Below are positions 19,885 through 30,900 of a stretch of DNA of 41,394 nt, one piece after another (within the stretch, counting starts at the first letter, position 1; each line of letters starts with the position of its first letter). A model generated the notes under the pieces. It had not been told where the DNA came from and ran no database searches. It saw only the letters and a list, made by a program, of their open reading frames with translations. The stretch is from the NCBI GenBank assembly GCA_022925895.1, contig JAKSYS010000569.1, forward strand, positions 1-41,394, given 5' to 3'. The DNA comes from Fragilaria crotonensis. Its lineage: Eukaryota > Bacillariophyta > Fragilariophyceae > Fragilariales > Fragilariaceae. A program made the translations under genes and the position numbers.

Positions 19885-22135
19885 TTAAAACCGCGTAATG
19901 TTGCCATCATAAAGGAGATAATAATCTCCTCGATCGAAATTATCCTGCCAGTTTGGATCGTACTGTGCCAACTCATCACCGTAGTCACAATCGGTCGTAT
20001 TGTTGGGATCGCAACATGTACAACAGGAACAGATGATGGTGGTATTGACGGCTCCACAATCGGAACGAACGAAGTCCCGATCAAGATTAACCAATTCCTC
20101 ACACAACAAAGATAAATTTCCAGTCAATCTTGGATTCCCATCCAAAAGCAGCGCCTCTTTACAGGAAGGAAATGAACAAGATGAGTATAGTTAAAAGCCA
20201 GACAATTTCCCACACAAAGATGTCAAAACTTACGAAGGGAGGACACGAATCCCAATTCCGTCGGAACGTTTCCTTCCAACTGGTTGCGGTTCAAGAAGAG
20301 GAACTCCAAGCTAACCATGTTCCCGATTTCCGATGGAATTTTACCGGTGAACTCGTTGAAGTCCAGATCTAGCAACACAAGTCTGTCAAGATCTTTCAAC
20401 CATGTTGGAAGCAGCTAACAACAAGGGAAGAAGAAGACGATCAAAATAAGCAGACAAATTCAGATAGTGAGGAGAGATGTGACTTGGCGTGGTCGCCAAG
20501 GTTGGGTTTGTCTGAGTTTACTTACCCCAGTTCGTCCCGAGCGCTTTAGACTCAAATCCACAAGGTTTGTAAGACCTTGGTATTCCTCTGGAATAGACCC
20601 CGCAGTAAAGTTCGTACCCGCCATGAATAGATAAGTCAGCTTTGATAGTTCACCAATCTCCGAAGGCATGCCCCCGGTGAATCCAGTTGAAGTCAAGTCT
20701 AGATGATCCAACTCGGTCAAATTTCCAATAGTCTTGGTGGGGAATGAACCAGTGATGGGATTGTCGTAGAAAGCCAAAAATGAGAGGCTACCATTGGCAG
20801 GAATGGAATCGGGAAACTCGGTGAGCTGGTTGTCATGGATATCAAGGATTGTGAGCGAAGGCAATCCCATGAGATGCACAGGCACCGTTCCCTCAAGCAG
20901 ATTGCCGGAAGCATCCAAGATCTGAAGGTTGGAAAGATCCTGAAGGAATGTGTCGTCCACGGTACCTGTGAATCCATTGCTATCAATGTACAGCCCGGTT
21001 AACTTGGTAAGTCCTTCCAGCACGCTCAAATCACCTGTCATGGTATTGTCGTCGACGGCAAAAACACGAAGATCGGTAAGGGAGGCAAGGGAATCCGGCA
21101 AGGACCCGCCGATATCATTCGCCGAGAGGCTTAAAAACGTCATGGAAGTCCACTGATCAATCCAGCTAGGGAGGGATCCGGATATTGACGAGCCCGAGAA
21201 TTCAATAGAATTCAACTTCTTCAGGTTCTGCAGGGTATCCGGCAAGGACTCGACGAGAAAAATTTCTCGATAAAAGATGAAGCTTTCGAGTTCGGCGAGA
21301 AGACCCAATTCGGAAGGAAGGCTACCAGCCAGGCCAATTCCAACTTGACACTCCTGGTGAGTCGAAATGTCGGTTCATAAAGTAATCAAATGTCACAGAA
21401 GTGGGCACTTACAAAACTGAATCTTCTTGATCCGTTGACTGGTTTCATCGCAGGATGCTCCTTGCTCGTAGAAGTCATTTGTCCTTGTCCGCAAAATAAC
21501 GTTCCAGAGACAGCATGTATTCGCCGCTTCCAAAAAGTTGCTCTGATCTAACCATTGCTCGCCACGGAGAGAGTAGTAGAAGACGACCAGAACATAACGT
21601 TCCATCCAAGCGATCGATTCGTCCGACGTCGATTCGGTTGGTACATCGAGTCCCATGGACTCTACCATGAATTCAACAGCTCGGCTCTGTGGGCTGTCCA
21701 ATTCGGCCAAGGATTCTGCGGAAGAGTATCCTTGTTGCACAACCCACGCCTCGACTGCCGCTCTACGATTGGCCATGACGGCAGGGCTCATTGTGGGAGA
21801 ACGTGTCGCCGATGCTGTCGTTCGGGTTGCCCGTACTTGCACTACTATTGTTTCTGGACAGCACGACCGCGAGAGAAATGATTGTTACCAACATGACAAC
21901 GACCATGATGATGAATGCAGGGATTAGCCAACGTCGTGCTCGGGAGGAGACGGAGGCGATTCGGTCACCAACTGACGAGCACTTCCTTCGACAGGGAGGT
22001 CGCCTTCAGGAGAGATGCTCACACTCCTACCACTGGTAGGAGATCCAGCCTCATATTCTTCAGGGTTGCCCATCGTTGCAATATTAGAGTTACACCAGGT
22101 CGAAACCTTGAGTAATGTGATCGGGCGAAGTATCC
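19511..22135 (-). repeat. Segmental duplication, copy A (LRR gene block)
   Basis: About 2.6 kb carrying the LRR gene plus about 370 bp of 3' flank and 60 bp of 5' flank. It matches 23315-25885 in the same orientation. The borders are approximate because divergence in the flanks is high; the upstream edge is where the GAGTAATGTGATCG match ends. Confidence 0.75.
19885..22073 (-). CDS. Membrane-anchored leucine-rich-repeat protein A, four exons
   Basis: Exons are 22073-21413, 21343-20526, 20414-20234 and 20156-19885, with GTAAGT-type donors and consistent phases; about 643 aa. The order is a 50-residue cytosolic tail starting MGNPEEYEAG, one membrane helix (IIMVVVMLVTIISLAVVL), a conserved region ending FCKCP/IGLAGSLPSELG, then roughly a dozen LRRs (LTELDHLDLTSTGFTGGMPSEIGELSKL type) and a Cys-rich cap (CSCCTCCDP) at the C-terminus. 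Exon 1 is frame-broken: one G is missing from the run at 21942 compared with paralogue B, and a second compensating change lies near 21800-21860. The type II-like topology puts the LRRs outside the cell or in the lumen. No kinase domain. The ligand is unknown. Confidence 0.82.
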
Positions 22136-23091
22136 GTCCTGTAACTTTTCATACGAAGACCTGAGAATCAATCGAATCCTGATGATTCCTGCTGCAGAGG
22201 ACGAAAGAACACGACTTGTGGTAATCGAATGAATCCTTGCCAGCTCAACGTCACCTCGTATGCTGCCCCTCTATAGATGCACGGTGCATATTCCAAATGA
22301 GTGACTATGTGTGTGACGTGTGTCTGGTACTATACGAATAACTAATGTCGTCGACCACATATTTATAATTAAGAAGGATCATTTCACTTAAAAAAAAATT
22401 GGCGTAACAACACCAAGGGAGGTCCGGTAAAATGACGTTTCTTCTCGTAGCTTCTACATGCAATTAATACCAAGCAGAGGTGCGTGGCCGCACCTTCCAG
22501 AACACTTATGTACTTGTACTGCATCAATCGGCAGGAGATCCGCTGCATGCATCGGGGTAAACGCGTATTTTTCGGGTCGTGTGCATGTATCACTACTCAC
22601 TACTATATGCTATATATGTACAGTATGTCATATCCATACACACAGCAGCTATGGTCCTCGATCATTTTATTCTTGGATCCTTTGTAATGTACTACTATGA
22701 TATACAGTACGGAGTACGTCGTACAACGAGCACTGCTACAGTATGAATCGAAAGGTACTGTACAGTATGCTCGTATTCTCAACCCGCATATTTTGCATGA
22801 GCCGAGTACCTCCTACTCCAGTACAGTACACACTGGAACATGTACAGTAGTTGAAACTCGTACAGCAGTACTCCGAGTACAGTTGGGTTGGAAGCATAAC
22901 GGCTGCTTTCGTTGTACTGTACCAGGTAACAAGCAACATGCAAACATGCAGCATAAGAAACACCTGCATTCCGCTATACGGAGTATGTCATACGCGCATT
23001 CCACGAGTACTCCAGTATCCATATCTACTTTGTAATGTCTACAGTCAGTCGTACCGTACTTGCGTATCGAGTATGCTGGCCAGCCCTTGGC
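22074..23091. other. Intergenic region with the densest GTAC island
   Basis: Between the two LRR genes. From about 22690 to 23060, GTAC occurs every few tens of bases, commonly as CAGTAC, GAGTAC or TGTACAGTA. The proximal part (22380-22690) is AT-rich with alternating TATATGTAC-type runs. No gene is recognised; the short frames on both strands are full of repeated Tyr/Thr/Val codons produced by the GTAC words. Confidence 0.6.
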
Positions 23092-23295
23092 CTTCGCACC
23101 GATGATGTTGTGCTTTCTGCCTCCATGAACTCGAAATTGACAGAAATGATGCCATCGCAGCACCAGGTAATCATAACATGCATCACAGTTGCAGCTTCTC
23201 TTGTTCAGGGACACTCATTGGTTGGATCACACCATGTTGTCATCATTGCACAAGGAGGTGTCGCAATCTTGCCGAATTGGATTCCAGAGACGTGA
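23092..23295 (+). pseudogene. Duplicated 5' fragment of the 2OG-Fe(II) dioxygenase gene at 36383
   Basis: About 200 bp match 36340-36545 at roughly 85-90 percent by eye: the 5' flank (TTCGCAC-GATGATG), the signal peptide (TVAASLVQGH) and the following GGVAILPNW and PET segment. The copy keeps an ATG at 23127 but runs into TGA at 23293-23295, where homology ends. None of the catalytic domain is present. It sits next to the left edge of LRR duplication copy B (about 23315), so the two rearrangements may be linked. Not expected to make a working enzyme. Confidence 0.85.
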
Positions 23296-23314
23296 AGAAT
23301 GACATAGGATGCGG

Positions 23315-25885
23315 TTCATGGTTTGCCAGTCCCTTGAATCGATTGCAGTTGGCTACGAGCAACCATCCCATCTCCCTATTTGTGACACTGCAGAACTCTT
23401 GATTTCCTTGCTTCGTTCCCAGCACAATTGTATCTTCCCACGTGCAGATGTATTGTGTATCGGGATGATGAAGGCTCAGGACCACCAGAAAAGAATGATG
23501 CATTTGCTCCGACGTATTACTTTTCCTGAGAGAATGTGGACTGCCTCGCTGCTGCATCTTTCTCAAGTGCTAATCCTACATTTTTATGCGTTGACGTCAG
23601 TCGAGCATCCAATCCATAAAGTACACAACATCATTTGGTTTGCGAACTTAGAGGCGCGTAATGTTCAAGTTGTTAAAGGAATAAACATCGCGATCGAAAT
23701 CATTTCCCCAGTTGGGATCGAACTGTGCCGATTCATTACCGTACTTACAATCGGTCGCATTGTTGGGATCACAACACAGGCAACAGGTGCAGCTGATGGT
23801 GGCATTGGTAGCATTATTGACAGCTCCACAATCAGAACGAACAAAGTATGTCGTACGAGTCTCCAATTCCTCACAAAGTAACGCTAAATTTCCAGACAAA
23901 TTCGGGTTCCCATCCAAAAGAAGTGCCCCTTTCAATCAATAAATGACGAAACGAAATGATGTCGTGTGAGACAATTGTGGTGCAACTGAAAGTGTGGCCC
24001 CACGGCACACACGCATATGTCAAGACTTACGAAGGGTGGACGCAAATCCCAGTTCTGTCGGAACATTTCCTTTGAACTGGTTGTGGTTCAAGAAAAGGAA
24101 TACCAAGTTCACCATGTTCCCGATAATGGTTGGAATTGTACCGTTGAGCTGGTTGCCATCCAAATCAAGAAGCACTATTCTGTCAAGATCTTTCAACCAT
24201 GTTGGTAGAAGCTACGAAAGTAGAGGCATGGAAAACAAGCAGGATAACTCAGAAAAAGGTGGATGTGACATGCAGTGGAAAGTATAAGTTCACGTACCCC
24301 AGTTCGTGCCGAGCTCTTGAGACTCAAATCCACGAGGCTGGTAAGACTTTGGTACTCGTCTGGAATAGAGCCCGCGGTAAAGTTCACACCGGCCATGAAA
24401 AGATACGTCAGATCTGTTAATTCACCAATCTCCGAAGGCATTCCGCCGGTAAATCGAGTCGATGATAAGTCAAGATGACTCAACTTGGGCAAATTTCGGA
24501 TGGTTTCGGTGGGAATGAACCAGTGATGGGATTGTTGTAGAAAGCCAGGAGTGAGAGGCCGCTATTGGTAGGAATGGAATCGAAACTCGGTGAGCAGATT
24601 GTTATTGATGTCAAGGATTTCCAACAAAGGCAACCCCATGAGATGCACTGGCACTGCTCCTTCGAGGAGGTTGCCAGAAACATCCAATATTTGAAGGTCG
24701 GAAAGATTCTGAAGAAAGGTACTGTCCACGGTACCAGTGAATCCATTGCGATCGATGTATACATCGCTTAAATTGGTTAGTCCTTCCAACACGCTCAAAT
24801 CCCCGGTCATGGAGTTGTCGTCGACGGCGAGAAGAACAAGATTTGTAAGGGAGGCTAGGGAGTCTGGCAGGGATCCGCTGATTTCATTCGATGAGAGGCT
24901 TAAAGAAGTCATCGAAGTCCACTGACCAATCCAGCTAGGAATGCTACCGGATATTGTCGAGCCTGAACAATCAATGTAAGTCAACTGCTTCAGATTCTGT
25001 AGGGTGCTGGGAAAGAACCCGTCAAGGTACTCTTCGTTCAAAAGCATGAGGGTTTCGAGTTCAGCGAGAAGACCCAATTCGGAAGGAAGGCTACCAGCCA
25101 GGCCAATTCCAACTGTATGTTCTTGGTTAGCCGAATTCTCGATCCACATAGTACTGACACAATCGACAGAAGTGGGCACTTACAAAACTGAAAATACTTG
25201 ATCCGCTGACTGGTGTGATCGCATGATGCGCCTTGATCGTAGTAAACTCCCGATAGCTTCACCGCAACGTTCCAGATGCAGCATGAATTATCCGCGTCCA
25301 AAAAGTTGCTCTGAGCTAACCATTGCTCGCCATTAAGGGCATAGTAAAAGACCGCAAGAGCGTAACGCTCCATCCAAGCGATCGATTCATCCGACGTAGT
25401 CTCGGTTGGAACATCAAGTCCCATGGACTCCGCCAAGAACTCTACAGCTCGGCTCTGTGGGCTGTCCAATTCGGCCAAGGATTCTGCGGAAGAGTATCCC
25501 TGTTGCACAATCCACGTCTCGATAGCCGCTTTACGATTGGACATGACGATGGGGCTCATGGTCGGAGTAGCCTTGTCGATGCCGGTCGGGTCATCAGAAT
25601 TATTGTTTCTGAACAGCTCGACCGCGAGAGCAATAATTGTTACGAACATGACAACGACCATGATGACCAATGCAGGGACTAACCAACGTCGTCCTCGGGG
25701 AGGAGACGGAGGAGATTCGGTCACCAACTGACGAGCACTTCCTTCGACAGGGAGGTCGCCCTCGATGCTCACACTCCCAGCATTAGTAAGAGATCCAGCC
25801 TCCAATTCTTTAGGGTTGACCATCGTTCCAACGTTATTAGAATTCCACCAGATAGAAATGTTGAGTAATGTGATCGTGCGAATGA
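23315..25885 (-). repeat. Segmental duplication, copy B (LRR gene block)
   Basis: Head-to-tail partner of 19511-22135. The exon-intron plan is fully conserved between copies; introns and flanks have diverged much more than exons. Borders are approximate. Confidence 0.75.
23648..25823 (-). CDS. Membrane-anchored leucine-rich-repeat protein B, four exons
   Basis: Exons are 25823-25184, 25112-24298, 24211-24031 and 23928-23648; about 638 aa. Same design as protein A: cytosolic start MVNPKELEAG, a membrane helix (VPALVIMVVVMFVTIIAL), the juxtamembrane domain with EQWLAQSNFL and FCKCP, LRRs, and the Cys cap CTCCLCCDP. Exon 1 is intact here, so it shows where protein A is broken. Exon 2 has two indels relative to A: two G's missing at 24582 and one G missing from the run near 24511. 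They total three bases, so the exon end is in frame. Compared with A this is either a short scrambled stretch of about 24 residues or a consensus error. Function unknown; surface recognition is the usual guess for this architecture. Confidence 0.82.
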
Positions 25886-26420
25886 AACTCGCACTGATAC
25901 AATCATGTGTATCGCAAGCAAGTACAGTATCAATCGACCATGCCTTCACTAAGTCGTATACCTGCTACGAGTACTGTAATACGCATGTAGGGAGCCAGTG
26001 TATGTCCACTAATCGAGCCGGCCATCACCTGCATTACTGTACGGTAGTACTGTCTTCTACTGAGTACTGGTACGGTGTTGGGTACTTCTCTCTGCAGAGG
26101 AGCATCCTGAGATTCGTATGTAAAGTCGACGTGAAATTCAATTTCTAGAGTATATTTCAGGGAGTCGATTTTTTTCGAAAGCTCGATCGGCTCGATTAGG
26201 GGACATACACGGGCTCCCTAATTCATGAAACAAATAAAGCAACCATGTAGTGCATAGCATATTCCCCAAGTAGAAAAAACTCCGTGCTGTCGCCGTCTTA
26301 AAACGGAGGACTCGCGGTATTCTGAAGGTAGAGTATCAAGTAACACTAAAAAGTGTTAAAAAGCTCAAGTACAATCAACAACAGCTGAACTAACATTAAG
26401 ATTGGGATTGAGGAGTCTCT
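25824..26420. other. Intergenic region upstream of LRR B
   Basis: The first 60 bases are shared with the upstream flank of LRR A. Around 25920-26080 there is another GTAC-rich patch (CGAGTACTG, TACGGTAGTAC, TGAGTACTGGTAC). No gene is recognised. Confidence 0.5.
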
Positions 26421-26513
26421 TAAGCCCAAAAGGGGGCATCCGCCATTTTGCATGAAAACCAGCACAAAGAAGAGACGATCCGAGCAGCTGCAGCACAGGC
26501 ACAGCGTCGCAAG
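26421..26513 (+). pseudogene. Left part of a coiled-coil reading frame interrupted by Copia element 2
   Basis: The frame reads AQKGASAILHENQ and ends with AAAAQAQRRK at the target site. When the element and one target copy are removed, it joins in frame to 32322 onward (DEEVCTAKAEARR). The composition (Ala, Gln, Glu, Arg) matches the right part. No clear start is visible; a stop lies just upstream of 26421. Short and broken, so called a pseudogene fragment. Confidence 0.55.
26509..26513 (+). repeat. Target-site duplication of Copia element 2, left copy
   Basis: GCAAG, repeated at 32317-32321. Five bases is the usual copia length. Confidence 0.85.
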
Positions 26514-26624
26514 TGTCAGGATAGTGTCGTCTGTCCTGCTGTCCTAATTGCCACGTAGACCCACAAAGTGAATGAACATGTAGACTAGGACTTATCCTAG
26601 CCTCATATCTACTTGTGCATGACG
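26514..26624 (+). repeat. 5' LTR of Copia element 2 (111 bp)
   Basis: 109 of 111 positions are shared in alignment with 32206-32316 apart from two internal substitutions; the last base here is G where the 3' LTR has A. A hairpin CTAGGA-CTTA-TCCTAG lies at 26585-26600. The LTR is very short, so promoter, R region and polyadenylation signal must be compact. Confidence 0.9.
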
Positions 26625-26663
26625 ATTAACAGTTTTGTTTGCTTTAGTCTCTTTGCGTTTACC

Positions 26664-27906
26664 ATGTCTGAACCATCTACTCCGTCCCCTGCTCCAACGC
26701 TCGCTTGCGTCACCCCTGGTGACAACTTGATCGAAACACCAGTTCGTATGGCTCGTTTTACGCCTGAAACAACGTTCTTTGGTCACGGCCCAGTCTCCTA
26801 CACGTCGCGCCGTTCAGGTCTTCGATAAGAAAGCAGTTCCTACTCTTGACAAGTTTAACGGTCATGACGAGGACTACTTCACGTGGAAGGAAGCTACGGT
26901 CAACGTTCTTGGCACTGCCGGATTTGGTCGCTTCCTAACGGATCCGGCCATGTCCGCGCAGCATCCCGAAGTAGCCGAAAGCGTTTTTTACGCTCTTCGC
27001 GGAGCCGTCCATGGTGGACAGGCTCAATCCATTGCTCAGGGCATGTTGGATGAGAAGCATATGGATCCTTCGGTCCTCTGGACGGCTTTAGAGTCCTACT
27101 ACGATACGGCACTGAACCGTGCTAACGTAGTGCTGTTCGATATCCGCCGACTGTTGAACATCCGCCTCGATCCGGACAACACGGCGACGAAGTTTATCTC
27201 TGACTTTCGAAACTGTCTCCAGAGACTTAGAAAGAACAACGCACGGTTGTCGGATGACTCAGATACGCTCCGTGCTTTGCTGCTCGTCGCGATCCAGGAC
27301 GATGATTTCGAAATGGTTCGCGACAGCATCGTGCATAAGCCCGATAATAGTGTCAACTCGATTCTCACCGAAATCCGTGAGAGAGAGACTTCATTGATGA
27401 TGAAGGATCAGGCCTCCAACATGAATGGCGACGGTGTGGGTAACGCTCGTTACTCACGTCGTACAAGCCACGTCTCTACGGGAACTCACAGTACTCGCTC
27501 AGGCGGTTCTGCCAACCACATCTCAAGCAACAACAGGAAGTGGGTGATTCCCAAATTCCCCGATACATGGAAACATGCCTTCGGTGGATCTCTTTTTAAA
27601 CTCTTGAACGAGTGGCGAATCGACGCTCTCAAGGGTAGAACGCAGATGCAACTCAACGATAATTTTGCAACTATTGTTGAGCCTGCGCCGCGTGTCCCTC
27701 CACCTGGAGGGGGCAAGACGAAAGCAAAGTCTCGCCGAGCTGCAACGACAGGGTCTTCCACGTCGACTTCCGCCGACTCATCGACTACTCCCTCGGGTGA
27801 TAATACCGCTGGTACCGATCACGTCGACGGACAGAGTGATGATACGCCGAGGAAACGTATTCGCCTCCAAAAGAGCCGTCGGATTGTTACTGAACGTAAC
27901 GCCTGA
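26664..27906 (+). CDS. gag: Gag of Copia element 2, no zinc knuckle, ends at a UGA in frame with pol
   Basis: The first ATG after the LTR (26664) opens a 54-codon frame rich in Pro/Thr/Ser. Near 26780-26826 the coding frame changes by +1 to the frame that runs to 27906. That part has an UBN2-type Gag core (W-x-A-L-E-S-Y-Y, then FISDFRNCLQRL, with ALLLVAIQDDDF). The C-terminus is basic and Ser/Thr-rich (SRRAATTGSSTSTS, PRKRIRLQKSRR). There is no CCHC knuckle anywhere, unlike element 1; the Arg/Lys tail may bind RNA instead. If the N-terminal frame change is an error, Gag is about 414 aa; otherwise it starts at an ATG or GTG further in. The frame ends at TGA 27904-27906. Confidence 0.8.
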
Positions 27907-27912
27907 CTGGTT
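27904..27912 (+). promoter_or_regulatory. Candidate stop-codon readthrough site between gag and pol
   Basis: GCC-UGA-CUG-GUU joins gag and pol in the same frame; the pol frame is open from the codon after the UGA. UGA followed by CU is a leaky context in several known readthrough genes (UGA-CUA in alphaviruses and some animal mRNAs). I infer that Pol is made by occasional readthrough of this codon. Confidence 0.5.
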
Positions 27913-30900
27913 GCAGAGGAGTCTGCGATACGGACACTTCGCCGTGTGACTAGAGTAAATGACTACCTGTCGGAAGCGGACTCCTCGCAACAAATTCTCG
28001 TTTCTGACACCGGAAACGATCAAACTCTCTTAACATCAACATGGCGTGTCTTGAAGCGCACTGGACGCGAGGTTATGATGACCGGGGCTTTTGCTGGTCG
28101 GAACGTCGGCGAAGTCTTTCCGGTTGTTTCGGCTGTAGCGAAAATTGTGTGCGAGGACGGTAGCGCTTTTGCCGCGTATGCGCACGAGGCGTTACTGGAC
28201 TTAAATCCGGCACAGACTGAATCCCTATTATCCGTGCATCAGTCGCTACGTAATACCAGGAACGGAATCGACGATCGTGCTCGATGCGAGCGGGACGTTC
28301 ATGGTAGGCCTGGTATGCAACTGGCACGATTTGGGGAATGCAGACTACCGTTTTTCTTTGACGGCACTAAATGTTTCTACGCTGTTTATCCTTTGTCGAT
28401 TGCAGAGGAGTCGCGATTGCCAAAGGTGGTACTAACCGATGGAGAGGTACCGTACGAACCAATGGCTCGACTACATTCGCGACGACGGCCTGTTCACGAT
28501 GCTGATTTGGATTTATGGAAACGTTGCCTCGGGTTCACGCCTGATCATGTGGTATCGAAAACTCTCTCGGCCACATCCCAACTCGTTCCGACGGTTGAGG
28601 CGGAAACTCGTGAGATGATGCGCGACCATTTCCAAACCAGACTACCAGAACTGAAAGTCCGACGTATTAACGATACTTGTTACGTCGACACTTTTTTCTC
28701 GTCCATTACGTCGGTACGGGGATTCTCGTGTTGGAATCTATATTGTTTCCAACGCACTGGTCTTGATGTCGCTTACTTGATGCGTCGGCGCGCTCAAGGA
28801 CCGACAACACTGCCTAAGATGGTCGCTGACTGCGGTGCACCCGCAGTGATTAAATCCGACAATGCTCCCGAATTCAAAGGTAAACGTTGGGTCGATTACC
28901 TCACGTCCATGTCAATTCGCTCGGAGTATACGGAAGCCCATCATCCCAACGAGAATCTCGCGGAACGACGAGGTGGTGCTTTGAAAGCTGCTGTTGTTCA
29001 CCTGATGAGCATCACAGGATGTCCCTTGCAATTTTGGTGCTTCGCGCTGGAGTATGTGTGCCTGTTACGGTCCGTCTTAGCGCGTCGCAGCCTTAATTGG
29101 TCTACACCCCATGAGACACACTGGGGTGACCGTCCGGACATCAGCGTATTCCGCTTCACTTTCTGGGAGCCTATTTGGTACTACCAGCCTCGCCAATCCT
29201 TTCCCCAATCGAAGATGTTGAAGGGGCGATTTTTAGGTATCGCACAAAACATTGGCGACGCATTTTGTTTCCTTATTTTAACCCAACCTGAAAGTGATGA
29301 AACGAATGTGTCACCGCAGGTTATCGCTCGTTCTGTTATTCGACGACGCTTCCTGCGGGATCCCGAGCACGTGCTCGTTGGCGCCGACCAAAACCAGGAT
29401 TCCAACTCGATAACCTTCTATTGTCGAGACGGTATCTCGCCACTTCATGATCCGAGCGTGCACGATGATGTCACCTCGGAAGACGTGGAACTACCGGAGG
29501 ATGTCTGTTCCCCGAGCGATTTGGACAGATTTACACCTTCGGCGTTCGCAACAAGTGAAGTTGGCAACGACCTCGGAACTGACCTTGATGACGGTATCTT
29601 CGAAGTGTATGGTCCACCTGCTAAGCGACCACGCTCCGTCCCTGGTTCTGATTCCCAGGTTCTCTCCTCGATGATCGGACAGGAGCACTCACCTCAGTCA
29701 CCGTCCGTCAATCGAGAGGAGCAAACTTCCCTTAACAATACACCGACTTCAAATTCTGCCTTCTTTGATCCACACATTGCCCCCGTATCTGTTCAAGGAA
29801 CTCCTCTCCTGTCGTCAACGGTGGATCCCCCACAATTGGGGGTGCCAATCATGCCTGCCGTGACTGCCCTCACGGATCCTGCGGACGACGGTTTGCAGGA
29901 TGTCCCTTTTCAGGGACCGACGTGTGGCACACCACCAATTCCCGTCACACAGGACGAAGACTTGGATCCACAAGTTTTCGATCACCTTAATCGCCAGTTG
30001 GAACGAGTTGCTGAGGACTCGTCCGACGACGACATCTTTGACAGCATCACTGGTCACTCGTGGAAAGATGGCATGTTGATGTTCGATGTTCGATGGAAGA
30101 CAGATGAGACATCATCTTTGCCGTTTGCACTCGTGCAGCGGGATTATCCAAGCGAGGCGGCAATCTATGTGCTTGCGAAGAAACTTGGAAGCGAGGGAGG
30201 ACGGTACACTGGCGGACGTTATACACGTTGGGCACGACAGTATCAGCGTCTTCACTCTCGTATCGTTCGACGTTTGATTCGGATGTCGTCTGTTCTTGCA
30301 GACGATCCGAATATAGCCGCGACGACTCTTCATATTAATTCTACCCTGCCCGACGGCACCAGACTCATACGTCGTGTCGTTCGCGCAATTCCTAAAACCG
30401 GTGGTGGACGTAAGAAGCGGACGAAGCCGGGTCGCATCAGCCGTCCTGTTGAAGTTAAATACGGCGTTACTATTCCGCGAAGTGTGAAACACGCGTTGGA
30501 ACTTGATAATGAGGCCGGTAATACTTTCTGGGCCGATGCGATCCGCAAGGAGGTCGATTCCTTGTTAGCTCTTGACTGTTTCGCATTCCATGCTCCGGAT
30601 TACAAACCCAGTTCGGAATATCAGTGGACAAAGCTGTCCATGATTTTTGAAGTTAAGCAAGATGGCCGGCGAAAAGCTCGTTTAGTCGCCGGCGGCCACT
30701 TGGTTGACCCGAAGGGTATAAACTCGAGGTCCACCGTCGTCAAGGGTATTAGTGTACGATTACTCGATTTAATTGCACATCGAGATAACTTACCTATTCT
30801 TTGCGGCGATATCGGCAATGCTTTTATTACAGCCGATTGTATGGAGAAGATATTTTCCCGTGCTGGACCCGAATTTGGTGACCGCGAGGGAGCAGTCATG

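Noticed and set aside
22690-23060. MITE or other small transposon made of GTAC words
   Set aside because: The islands share a word but no common ends, length or target duplication that I can see.
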